Shown in pieces: positions 9,271 to 17,774 of a stretch of DNA of 64,000 nt. Source of the DNA: G020353115 sp964640125. GTDB lineage: Bacteria > Bacteroidota > Bacteroidia > Bacteroidales > VadinHA17. The notes under the pieces were generated by a model. It was given only the letters and a program-made list of their open reading frames with translations, ran no database searches and was not told where the DNA came from. Location of the stretch: positions 1-64,000 of the forward strand of contig CAZXGG010000003.1 in NCBI GenBank assembly GCA_964640125.1, given 5' to 3'. Each line of letters opens with the position of its first letter. Position 1 is the stretch's first letter. Position numbers and translations under genes: made by a program.

Positions 9271-11220
9271 TTATTTGGTATCTGATGTACAGGGAAGGGA
9301 AACGGTAAATGTTGTGCCAGTGCCTACCTTGCTTTTACAATGAATGGTTCCATGATGTTGCTGAATAATGCCGTAACTGATGCTCAATCCCAATCCTGTT
9401 CCCTGCCCTACCGGTTTGGTTGTATAAAAGGGATCAAAGATCTTATCCATCTCTTCGTCGGCAATTCCACAACCTGAATCGCCGATGGCAACCAGAATAT
9501 TCTCCTCATTGTGCGTGGTGGATATCGTTATTTTACCCTCCTCCACAATGGCTTCTCCGGCATTCAGCAGGAGGTTCAGGAATACCTGCTGGATCTGATT
9601 TTTATCCACCAGGACCTCCGGAAGGTTGGCGTCATAGGTTTCTACTATTTTGATTTTTCGAAACTCCTTCTGGCTTGTGACCAGTTTCAGTAACTGCTGG
9701 ATAATTTCATTCAGGTTTATCGATTCTTTGTTTGGCGTGGACTGGCGGGCAAAATCCAGCAGGTTCCTCACGATTTCACGTACCCGTTTCGTCTCCTGAA
9801 TGATGACATCCAGATCTTTTATGACATCATCTTCATTGCTTCTCTCTTTTAGCAGGTGGCTGAAGGTCAGTACACCGGTGAGGGGATTGTTGATCTCATG
9901 AGCAACACCCGCAGCAAGACGTCCGATTGAGGCAAGTTTTTCGCTTTGCAGGATCTGCCTCTGTGTGTCTTCTTTCATCTGTTTCTCATGCTGTTCAATT
10001 GCCTCTGCCATCTGATTGATTGTTTTGCAGAGCAAACCCATCTCCCCTTTCGTTCGAAGGTTGCAACGGGCGGATAAATTTCCTTTCATGATTTCTTTAC
10101 TCACCCGGACGATGGAATCAATCGGTTTGATCATCATTCTTGTATAGAAAAACATAAGTAAGAGACTGGCGAATGCTGTTATGGATAAGGTTATGATAAA
10201 GAAGACAAGGATTATTTTTTGTGGTTGCTTGAAGGGTTGTTCCAGCAATCCCACATAGAGTGAGCCGACAATGTTGCCCTCAATATCCTGGATTGGTTCA
10301 TAGGCAGTGATGTACCAGTCATTTACCACAAATGCCCGATCAGCCCAGATTTTGCCGTTCTGAATCACGTGTTCGTATACTTCAAGACTGAGCCGGCTGC
10401 CAATAGCCCTGGTATTATCCGTTTGCTTTACATTGGTTGAAATCCGCACATCGTCAAAAAAAACCGTTGCTGTTCCGATATCCTTCCCATTGTGTGTCTG
10501 ATCCTGGAAAACCTTTGTCTTGATCCGATCCACAATTTCATTGTTGTTATTGATCAGAAGGCCCCCAAAAATCACGCCCAGCTTATCACCATTTAATGAG
10601 TTGATGGGAACGGCTGATGCGATGACCATTCCTCTTTTCTCGGTTGTCTTTACCTCCGGCCTTGCTTTTGGAGTGCTTTTTACGTTGACAACAGCGCGTT
10701 CCTGCAGCTCTTTGCCTTCATTTTTCAGGATGGTCTCATCCAGAATGATCGTACCACTCACAGGAGCCCACTCATTAAGCACCTTCCTGATTAAGGCAAT
10801 TTCTGAGATATTATCTCCTTTTACCTCCGGATTATGTACCCGGTATATCACATTGCCCTCCAAATCGGTAAACGTCAGAAAATCCAATTCGCTGTTTTCA
10901 TAAATGTTGCTGAACACGTCCCCCAGCTCCCGACCCATCTCTTCCTTCAGAGGACCAACCGATGTCCGGCGTATTGAACTGACCAGCAAGATCTGTTCAA
11001 TCTGCTCAAAATAACTGTTGTATATATCATCCGCTGCAGTAAGATCAAGACGGACTCTGGTTTGAACCTCTTTTACAAACGTTTTATTGACATAGGCACT
11101 CGTGAGCAAACCTAAAATAATATAGGATGCAAAAAGAATGACCAGCAGTCCCAGTGTAATTTTGTATCGAACCGACATTAACTGAAATGGTTTTAATGAT
11201 CGATTGAATCGCTGATCCAT
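9271..11220 (-). CDS. Cache-domain sensor histidine kinase
   Basis: A 649-aa membrane kinase. TM1 is at about 20-43 and TM2 at about 335-360, enclosing a large periplasmic Cache-type sensor (50-330) with the late motif VVNDWYITAYEPIQDIEGNI. HAMP follows (360-412), then HisKA with the phospho-acceptor H441 (LAAGVAHEINNPLTG) and HATPase_c with N-box LLNAGEAI, G1 DSGCGI and G2 GTGLGLSI. It should sense a small molecule outside the cytoplasm and phosphorylate the sigma-54 regulator in the same operon. It may also phosphorylate the receiver domains of the 11679 and 17775 proteins, since no other kinase is near (inference). Confidence 0.93.
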   Translation of the reverse strand: MDQRFNRSLKPFQLMSVRYKITLGLLVILFASYIILGLLTSAYVNKTFVKEVQTRVRLDLTAADDIYNSYFEQIEQILLVSSIRRTSVGPLKEEMGRELGDVFSNIYENSELDFLTFTDLEGNVIYRVHNPEVKGDNISEIALIRKVLNEWAPVSGTIILDETILKNEGKELQERAVVNVKSTPKARPEVKTTEKRGMVIASAVPINSLNGDKLGVIFGGLLINNNNEIVDRIKTKVFQDQTHNGKDIGTATVFFDDVRISTNVKQTDNTRAIGSRLSLEVYEHVIQNGKIWADRAFVVNDWYITAYEPIQDIEGNIVGSLYVGLLEQPFKQPQKIILVFFIITLSITAFASLLLMFFYTRMMIKPIDSIVRVSKEIMKGNLSARCNLRTKGEMGLLCKTINQMAEAIEQHEKQMKEDTQRQILQSEKLASIGRLAAGVAHEINNPLTGVLTFSHLLKERSNEDDVIKDLDVIIQETKRVREIVRNLLDFARQSTPNKESINLNEIIQQLLKLVTSQKEFRKIKIVETYDANLPEVLVDKNQIQQVFLNLLLNAGEAIVEEGKITISTTHNEENILVAIGDSGCGIADEEMDKIFDPFYTTKPVGQGTGLGLSISYGIIQQHHGTIHCKSKVGTGTTFTVSLPCTSDTK

Positions 11221-11678
11221 AACTATACTAAATTAATAAAAAACGGCATACTCTTATCCGGGAGCTCTATATTATTTCACCCGGATACTCACCATTCTGT
11301 GCACTATGATACCCGGGTTCTCTTTCCAATTACCGTTTTATAAATAACAGTGAGCAAATACTATGCCCTGTCTTACCTGGTAATCGTTATCATTTCAAAG
11401 CTCCCATGGGCTTCATGTGCAAGTCATGAAAGCAAATAACAAGTGTATGGGTTAAATATACAGTGTATAATTAAATATAACAATTTTCATTGAAAACATG
11501 CGGTTGGCTGATGGCCTTAATTCAATCATAATATCTTATTTAACAGCTTATTACAGGCATTTTAACGGGAATTGATTTTGGCTGTTTTTTGCCCATAAAT
11601 TATCGGCATAAAACTTGAGAATAGAGGAACGTTCGATCAATTGAGCAATTTCCCTATACGTAACTAACAAGATCAAAA
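11221..11678. other. Divergent regulatory region between the kinase operon and the HdrA/Qmo-like cluster
   Basis: These 458 bases hold no gene. The region separates the minus-strand kinase operon from the plus-strand redox cluster and must hold both promoters. It is AT-rich toward the plus-strand gene. A sigma-54-like site faces the kinase (11354-11368). A weaker one with a spacer one base too short faces the HdrA fusion (about 11579-11593). Confidence 0.7.
11354..11368 (-). promoter_or_regulatory. Candidate sigma-54 promoter for the kinase/regulator operon
   Basis: Read on the minus strand the site is GGGCATAGTATTTGC. It has GG at -24 and GC at -12 with the correct spacing for TGGCAC-N5-TTGC, matching in GGCA and TTGC. 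It lies about 134 bases before the kinase ATG. Autoregulation by the encoded sigma-54 activator is plausible but unproven. Confidence 0.4.
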
Positions 11679-14600
11679 ATGGAACGACAGCCTTCAATTT
11701 TAGTAATTGATGATGAGCCCGTCGTATGCGAAAGTTGTCAACGCATACTATCGAAGGAAGATTTCAAAGTAGACACCAATACCAATCCCAAAGAGGCATA
11801 TAACCAGGCCATATTGCATAATTACGATCTCGTTTTATTGGATCTGATGATGGATGAAATGGATGGGATTGAATTGTTAACTGCACTTCGGGAAGAAAAG
11901 CCAAACCTTCCGGTCATTATCATAACCGGTTATCCGACAAAGAAAAGCAAGCAGGAGGCAACGGATCTCGGAGTATCAGACTATATCATAAAACCATTTA
12001 TGCCCAGGGAGTTGCTTGATCCGGTAACCCATATCATTGAACACACGGAGGTGGTCGAGAAGAAAGAGCTAATTGGTTTCCGGGAGATCATTGGTTTGCC
12101 CAAATGGGAGCGTTCCGAGAAGCATTTTATGTTTTACAAAGAGGGATGGTTGCAAAAGGGATGGGATGATTCCTACAGGATTGGCGGACAACTTCCAGAT
12201 CTGGATGGTGAAAGCATCCTGTCCGTTACGATTCCTGATGTTAATAGTGTCATTTACAGGAATGCCCCATTGGCTGAAATAACCCTCAGCAACAACACCA
12301 AACGAATTATTCCTTCGCCCGTTTCAGGAAGGATTGTTGAAGTGAACAATGAACTGGGAAATGACCTGCCCTTTATTGAAAACAACATGTACAGCAAATT
12401 TTGGATTGCGAGGGTATTGCCAAAAGATATTGAAGAGGATATAAAGTATAACGCTACACGCAATTTGCTGTTTTTTACGGGGAATACAGAGAACAAGAAT
12501 CACTATTACCGCCAGTTGATTGATCTGGGGTATATCGTTCAACAGACTTCTTCTATTGAAGAGCTCATAAATAGATTAAGGGAGGATCAGTTAACAACCG
12601 TTGTACTGGATGCCGGATCATTCCCCGGTGAAGGACCTGGCTATGTTAAGCGGCTTCATAAAACATTCCCCGAGCTGAAAATCATTGTTTTTGACAGAAA
12701 AGATAATAATGTAGCAAAAAAATACCGTAAAAGCCGGCTTTTCAGCTATTGTGTTCCCCCACTCCATGCCAAAGAGATTTCAGGTGTTTTAAACAAAGCC
12801 TTTGCCATGGTGGAGGTTGAAAAGATCGATACGAAATATGAAACAGCTTTTCAACCGGAGGTAATTGACAAAATCCATATAAAGAACCGGTATAATAAAA
12901 GAGAAACAGCAGTATATTTTTTATACGATGATGAAGATGAGCATGCCGAATCCATCGATATGGCAGAACTCTCCTCCTATGCTGATGAAATTCCCGGCAT
13001 AGGAACCATCTGGCATTCACATGATTTTCCTGTCATGGATGCCAATGCGGTTGCAGAACAGATCAAGGAGACCCACACGAAACGAATCATTCTTGCAGGG
13101 GATTCTCCCGGAAAGGTGAAGGATCTGTTTGTACGGGCAATGATTATCTCCGGAAATGATCCGAAGGATGTGTTACTGGCCAGTTTCAGAGATCATGGAG
13201 CGATTTATCAATCGGATACAGAGCGGGCAAAAGCGATACTGTTCTGTGCCTTGTATGGTCTCTTCTATGATGAGGGAGTAAAACCGGGTGAAAACCCGGT
13301 GAATGCTGACACGCTGATTATCGGTGGCGGGATTGCCGGGATTCAAGCCTCCCTGGAAATTGCAAACAGCGGTAACAAGGTATTCCTGGTTGAAAAATCG
13401 GGCACCATTGGAGGCCACATGGCAACCTTCGATAAAACATTCCCGACACTCGATTGTGCAGCCTGCATCTTAACTCCGAAGATGGTTGAGGTGGGGCAGC
13501 ATCCGAACATTGAGTTGATGACCATGAGTGAGGTTGTCGGTGCATCAGGAGGCCCGGGGAATTTTAAAGTGACCATTCACAAGAAAGCCCGGTATGTGAA
13601 CCTGAATAAATGCACGGGATGTGGCATATGCGCTACCAAATGTCCTACCAATGTTCCCAGTGAATTTGATTCAGGAACCACGTTGCGTAAAGCCATTTAT
13701 ATTCCATTTCCACAGGCTGTTCCCAATAAATACCTGGTTGATCCTGCACACTGCCGGTATATTCAGGAAGGTAAATGTGGAGTTTGTGTCAAAGCCTGTC
13801 CCGTTGAAGATTGCATTAATTTGGACGCAAAAGATGAAACCGTTGAAATCACAGTGGGGAATATCATTCTGGCCACCGGATTCAAACCGTTTGATGCCAG
13901 TCGGATTGAAGATTATGGTTATGGAGAGTATCCCAATGTGGTAACATCACTGGAGTTTGAACGACTGGTAAATGCCTCTGGTCCGACCGGTGGAAAGATA
14001 AAACTAAGAACCCAGGATAAGCGGGGAAACTGGATATTTGATCCGGATTCGGATGAACCGGAAAGCATTGCGATTATTCACTGTGTGGGTAGCCGGGATA
14101 GAAACTACAATGCATTTTGCTCCAGGGTATGTTGTATGTATTCCCTGAAACTGGCTCATTTGGTGAAGGAGAAATTACCGGATGCCACGGTCTCGGAGTA
14201 TTACATCGATATGAGGGCGTTTGGCAAAGGGTATGAAGAGTTCTATAACCGGATAAAACGAGAAGGCGTCCACATTGTCAGGGGGCGTCCGGCAAAAATT
14301 GAAGCAGTGGATGGCCAGCTTTTGGTCCGAAGTGAAGATATCCTGAACGATATCCTGATTGAGGATAAAGTGGACATGGTGGTGCTGGCAGTTGGATTAG
14401 AACCGGGTGTGGATACGGATAAACTAAGCAAGATGCTGGGAGTTCCAACAACCGAAGACGGTTGGTTTATGGAGGCAAATAACATATTTGATCCCGTAAA
14501 TACACGTGCAGGTGGGATCACTTTAGCGGGTGTATGCCAGGGTCCTAAAGATATACCCAGTACCGTGGCACAGGCATCTGCAGCAGCTTCGAGAGTATTG

Positions 14601-14720
14601 CAGAGCATCGTAAAACAAAAGGTCCATAAAAATGTCAGCGATCTCTCCCTGAAGAAAATCGAAGAAAATATTAAACAACTGTCCAACATAAAAATGGTAT
14701 GCTATGAACGAGTTAATTGA
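11679..14720 (+). CDS. Fusion protein: receiver - GcvH-like - pseudo-receiver - HdrA (FAD/Fe-S)
   Basis: A 1013-aa fusion. Residues 1-120 are an intact receiver (D11-D12, D55, T83, K105). Residues 148-248 fit the H-protein/lipoyl fold (YKEGWLQKGWDDSYRIGG, then PVSGRIVEVNNELG), but the lipoyl lysine position holds N206. Residues 260-375 look like a second, degenerate receiver. Residues 405-540 resemble the HdrA N-terminal domain without its cysteines. From 543 on it is HdrA: FAD motif GGGIAG (549-554), LDCAACILTPKM (C593, C596), two Fe-S motifs (C645/648/651/655 and C692/700/703/707) and HCVGSRD with FCSRVCC. It is probably a cytoplasmic electron-transfer flavoprotein. The gene overlaps the QmoC-like gene by 17 bp, so they are co-translated. 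Confidence 0.88.
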   Translation: MERQPSILVIDDEPVVCESCQRILSKEDFKVDTNTNPKEAYNQAILHNYDLVLLDLMMDEMDGIELLTALREEKPNLPVIIITGYPTKKSKQEATDLGVSDYIIKPFMPRELLDPVTHIIEHTEVVEKKELIGFREIIGLPKWERSEKHFMFYKEGWLQKGWDDSYRIGGQLPDLDGESILSVTIPDVNSVIYRNAPLAEITLSNNTKRIIPSPVSGRIVEVNNELGNDLPFIENNMYSKFWIARVLPKDIEEDIKYNATRNLLFFTGNTENKNHYYRQLIDLGYIVQQTSSIEELINRLREDQLTTVVLDAGSFPGEGPGYVKRLHKTFPELKIIVFDRKDNNVAKKYRKSRLFSYCVPPLHAKEISGVLNKAFAMVEVEKIDTKYETAFQPEVIDKIHIKNRYNKRETAVYFLYDDEDEHAESIDMAELSSYADEIPGIGTIWHSHDFPVMDANAVAEQIKETHTKRIILAGDSPGKVKDLFVRAMIISGNDPKDVLLASFRDHGAIYQSDTERAKAILFCALYGLFYDEGVKPGENPVNADTLIIGGGIAGIQASLEIANSGNKVFLVEKSGTIGGHMATFDKTFPTLDCAACILTPKMVEVGQHPNIELMTMSEVVGASGGPGNFKVTIHKKARYVNLNKCTGCGICATKCPTNVPSEFDSGTTLRKAIYIPFPQAVPNKYLVDPAHCRYIQEGKCGVCVKACPVEDCINLDAKDETVEITVGNIILATGFKPFDASRIEDYGYGEYPNVVTSLEFERLVNASGPTGGKIKLRTQDKRGNWIFDPDSDEPESIAIIHCVGSRDRNYNAFCSRVCCMYSLKLAHLVKEKLPDATVSEYYIDMRAFGKGYEEFYNRIKREGVHIVRGRPAKIEAVDGQLLVRSEDILNDILIEDKVDMVVLAVGLEPGVDTDKLSKMLGVPTTEDGWFMEANNIFDPVNTRAGGITLAGVCQGPKDIPSTVAQASAAASRVLQSIVKQKVHKNVSDLSLKKIEENIKQLSNIKMVCYERVN

Positions 14721-15834
14721 ACCGGATCTTTTTAAAAGCATGAAAGAATTTGGTGCCGATGAATGGCAGGAATGCTATCATTGTGGCAACTGTACAGCCA
14801 TCTGCCCATTGACCGAAACGAATATTCTGTTCCCGAGAAAACCCATTAAGTATATGCAGATGGGACTGAGAAAGGAACTGGAAGCGTGCGTTGAACCCTG
14901 GTTATGCTATTACTGTGGCGAATGCACTGAAAAGTGTCCCAGGAATGCCAACCCTGGAGAATTAATGATGACCCTCAGGCGTTATCTTACCACTGCCTAT
15001 GACTGGACAGGGTATGCACGGAAAATATATACTTCCGAAAAGTGGGAATTCATTTCAATCGGGATACTGGCAACCTTTGTTCTTGTTCTTTTCCTTCTTT
15101 TCCATGGTCCGATGACCACAATCCTGACATCAAAAGGAGGTGTGCAACTGAATGTCTTTGCCCCTTCCGGTATTGTTCATATCGGAGATATGCTCATGGC
15201 GGCAACAGTCTCATTCTTCCTCATTTCCAACATTTTCAACATGTACTGGAAGATTGTTGGGAGGAACAAGGATCTCAAGATCCCGCTTGGGATCTATATT
15301 AAAGAGTTTAAGTCCCTAATTTTTAATTTCGCTTCCCAGTGGAAATTCAATAAATGTGACGGCAAAAGCTACTGGTTCCTTCACTGGTTTCTCATGTCAG
15401 GATATGTTATCCTTTTTATTCTGATTGTCGGATTTCTAGGCTGGTTCCAAACGGATGAAATTCATCCGTGGTGGCATCCTCAGCGGCTCATCGGGTATTA
15501 TGCAACGGTAGCACTTCTGATTGGAGTGGGGTATTTCTTCTATGGCAGGATTAAAAAAAGCAGAGAGCGACTTAAACACTCCCATATTTCAGATTGGACC
15601 TTCCTGGTGATGCTTTTTCTGACTGCACTTACCGGAATACTGGTGCATTTCTTCCGGATAACTGGTCTTCCAATGCTTACCTATTACATGTATGTGGCGC
15701 ACCTGATGATACTGTTCCCGATGATCATGATTGAAGTGCCATTCTCCAAATGGTCACACCTGGCTTACAGGCCGGCAGCAATCTATTTTTCCAATATTAA
15801 AGAGGCTGCTCTGAAACAGAAAAGAAACCGTTAA
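14704..15834 (+). CDS. QmoC-like protein: HdrC Fe-S domain fused to HdrE/NarI-like membrane domain
   Basis: 376 aa. The N-terminus has two [4Fe-4S] motifs: C24/C27/C30/C34 and C68/C71/C74/C78 (CYYCGECTEKCP). About six membrane helices follow (around 112-132, 159-182, 218-242, 255-275, 288-313, 318-340), with several histidines able to bind haem b. This HdrC-HdrE fusion is the layout of QmoC, which links quinol in the membrane to the HdrA-like QmoA/QmoB in the cytoplasm. Lying between two hdrA-like genes, it suggests a Qmo-like complex using menaquinol. No aprAB, sat or dsr gene is in the window, so a sulfate-reduction role is not supported here. Confidence 0.88.
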   Translation: MNELIEPDLFKSMKEFGADEWQECYHCGNCTAICPLTETNILFPRKPIKYMQMGLRKELEACVEPWLCYYCGECTEKCPRNANPGELMMTLRRYLTTAYDWTGYARKIYTSEKWEFISIGILATFVLVLFLLFHGPMTTILTSKGGVQLNVFAPSGIVHIGDMLMAATVSFFLISNIFNMYWKIVGRNKDLKIPLGIYIKEFKSLIFNFASQWKFNKCDGKSYWFLHWFLMSGYVILFILIVGFLGWFQTDEIHPWWHPQRLIGYYATVALLIGVGYFFYGRIKKSRERLKHSHISDWTFLVMLFLTALTGILVHFFRITGLPMLTYYMYVAHLMILFPMIMIEVPFSKWSHLAYRPAAIYFSNIKEAALKQKRNR

Positions 15835-15846
15835 TAACCAATTGAT

Positions 15847-17568
15847 ATGGAAGAAATAAGAATCGGTGTTTATATTTGCTGGTGCGGTACCAACATTGCC
15901 AAAATGGTTGATGTTGAAACCATTGCCAAAGAGGTTGAAACACTGCCTCACGTAGTGATCGCCAAGAGTTATAAATACATGTGCTCCGATCCGGGTCAGG
16001 ATATGATTTACCAGGACATCAAAGAAAACAAACTGAACCGGATTGTAGTGGCTGCCTGTTCACCCCGAATCCATGAACCGACTTTCCGAAAAGTCTGTAT
16101 GAAGGCCGATATCAATCCCTATTTTTTTGAAATGGCCAACATCCGGGAACACGTTTCATGGGTTCATGATGACCGGGAAGAAGCTACTCAGAAGGCAAAA
16201 ATGCTGGTCCGATCAGCCATTCATCGAGTTGCCTTTCACGAATCACTCGATAAACGAACGGTCGCCGTGGAACCCTCCACACTGGTTGTTGGCGGAGGAA
16301 TATCCGGGATGAATGCTGCTCTCGAAATCGCAGATGCGGGAAGAGAAATATTCCTGGTGGAAAAAACCGACAGACTCGGAGGCATTGTCGCCCAGCTTGA
16401 TCTCTCCTATCCCTTTATGACAAATGTCAGCGGGGTGATGGATCCCATCATCCAACGAGTGCGGAAACATCCACACATCACCGTCTACCTGGAATCCGAA
16501 ATAAAAGAAATTACGGGTTATGTTGGTAATTTTGAGACCATTATTTATTCTAAAAACCACGAAACAAAGGTGAAATTCGGGAATGTTATCGTTGCAACAG
16601 GATTAAAACCATTTGACCCGGGCAATATAAAAGAGTATGGCTATACTAAATATCCCGATGTGATCACTTCGTTAGAATTCGAAAGAAGAATGAAACAGGA
16701 TGGACAAATTACCACAGCGGAGGGAAAGGAACCCAAACACGTTGCCATAATTCACTGCGTGGGCAGCAGAAATGAGAAGTATCATGAATACTGCTCCTAT
16801 ACCTGTTGTATGACTGCGCTAAAATATGCCAATCAGATAAAATCAACCCTTCCCGATGCGAATGTCTATGAAATCTATTCCGATATGCGGGTCTTTGGGA
16901 AAGGTTGTGAAGAGCTGTATGCAAAATCGTCAAGAAAAAACATCAAGTATTTTCTCTATAACCAGGAAAATGGGCTGCCTCAAATTGTAAACGGCAGCCG
17001 TTATAATGGTTGTGATATGTGTATTGAACTGGAAGAGAAAATGGTTGGCAAGAAAATCGGTATTCCGGTGGATCTGGTCATCCTGATGGTTGCTATGGAA
17101 GCACATGAAGATGCAAAGGAGATTGCACATGCTGCAGGAATAAGCCTCTGCAGCAATAATTTCTTTATTGAAAAACACCCTAAACTCGATCCTGTATCGA
17201 CCACCACTGACGGTGTCTTTATTGTCGGAAGTTGTCAGGGACCAAAAGATATACCCGAATCAGTAAGCCAGGCAAGGGCTGCCGCAGCCAGAATTCTTGC
17301 GAATATTTCCCTGGGATATGCTGAGGTTGAAACGACTACAGCAATAGCCAATGAATTGCTCTGTTGCGGTTGCCAGACATGCGTCAAATCCTGTCCCTAT
17401 TCAGCCATTAAATACGATCCGGATAAGAAAGCAGTTGTGGTAAACGAAGTCCTCTGTAAAGGCTGTGGAACTTGCGGAGCTGCATGCCCAACCGGTGCCA
17501 TCAAGGCAAAACATTTTACCGACAAGCAAATCATGGCCCAGATCAAGGGATTGCTCTTTCAAGGATAA
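15847..17568 (+). CDS. HdrA-like FAD/iron-sulfur subunit (QmoA/QmoB-like)
   Basis: A 573-aa stand-alone HdrA. The N-terminal domain keeps its cysteines (CWCG at 11-14, C46, VVAACSPRIHEPTF). The flavin site GGGISG is at 149-154, and HCVGSRNEKYHEYCSYTCC at about 303-321 is the HdrA cysteine region. The C-terminus has two ferredoxin motifs (C506/C509/C512/C516 and C537/C540/C543/C547). It should carry electrons between FAD and Fe-S clusters. It lies 12 bases after the QmoC-like gene. The internal Fe-S insertion of the fused HdrA is absent here, so the two subunits carry different cluster sets, as QmoA and QmoB do. No MvhD or HdrB gene follows. Confidence 0.9.
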   Translation: MEEIRIGVYICWCGTNIAKMVDVETIAKEVETLPHVVIAKSYKYMCSDPGQDMIYQDIKENKLNRIVVAACSPRIHEPTFRKVCMKADINPYFFEMANIREHVSWVHDDREEATQKAKMLVRSAIHRVAFHESLDKRTVAVEPSTLVVGGGISGMNAALEIADAGREIFLVEKTDRLGGIVAQLDLSYPFMTNVSGVMDPIIQRVRKHPHITVYLESEIKEITGYVGNFETIIYSKNHETKVKFGNVIVATGLKPFDPGNIKEYGYTKYPDVITSLEFERRMKQDGQITTAEGKEPKHVAIIHCVGSRNEKYHEYCSYTCCMTALKYANQIKSTLPDANVYEIYSDMRVFGKGCEELYAKSSRKNIKYFLYNQENGLPQIVNGSRYNGCDMCIELEEKMVGKKIGIPVDLVILMVAMEAHEDAKEIAHAAGISLCSNNFFIEKHPKLDPVSTTTDGVFIVGSCQGPKDIPESVSQARAAAARILANISLGYAEVETTTAIANELLCCGCQTCVKSCPYSAIKYDPDKKAVVVNEVLCKGCGTCGAACPTGAIKAKHFTDKQIMAQIKGLLFQG

Positions 17569-17704
17569 GTGTATTAAACTTAAGTACAGTGTATCATCAA
17601 ACCTGACTAAATCGAGATAAATTATGCCTGTTTATTTTCTCGTTCAAAATGTTAAAAATCTATTAATGAGTACATTAAGAAATCACCCTTCACCATCAAC
17701 AGAA

Positions 17705-17719
17705 TGGCACACAAATTGA
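17705..17719 (+). promoter_or_regulatory. Candidate sigma-54 promoter upstream of the second receiver-GcvH gene
   Basis: The sequence TGGCACACAAATTGA matches TGGCAC-N5-TTGC perfectly in the -24 half and spacing, but ends in GA instead of GC at -12. It lies 56 bases before the ATG at 17775. The GC pair is usually well kept, so activity is uncertain. Confidence 0.4.
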
Positions 17720-17774
17720 CTTTCTAAAAGTAAAACAGCTAAAAAGAATTAGTAAACATTTAATACATAGAGCC

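Noticed and set aside
11579..11593. Sigma-54-like site before the HdrA fusion gene
   Set aside because: TGGCTG and TTGC are separated by four bases, not five; the spacing of this promoter class is strict, so I do not list it as a feature.
14243..14689. 148-codon open frame opposite the HdrA fusion
   Set aside because: It mirrors the HdrA coding sequence and has no start context or family likeness.
11679..17568. Methanogen-type HdrABC or a dissimilatory sulfate-reduction operon
   Set aside because: No HdrB CCG-domain gene, no MvhD, and no apr, sat or dsr genes are present; the Qmo-like label is based on subunit layout only.
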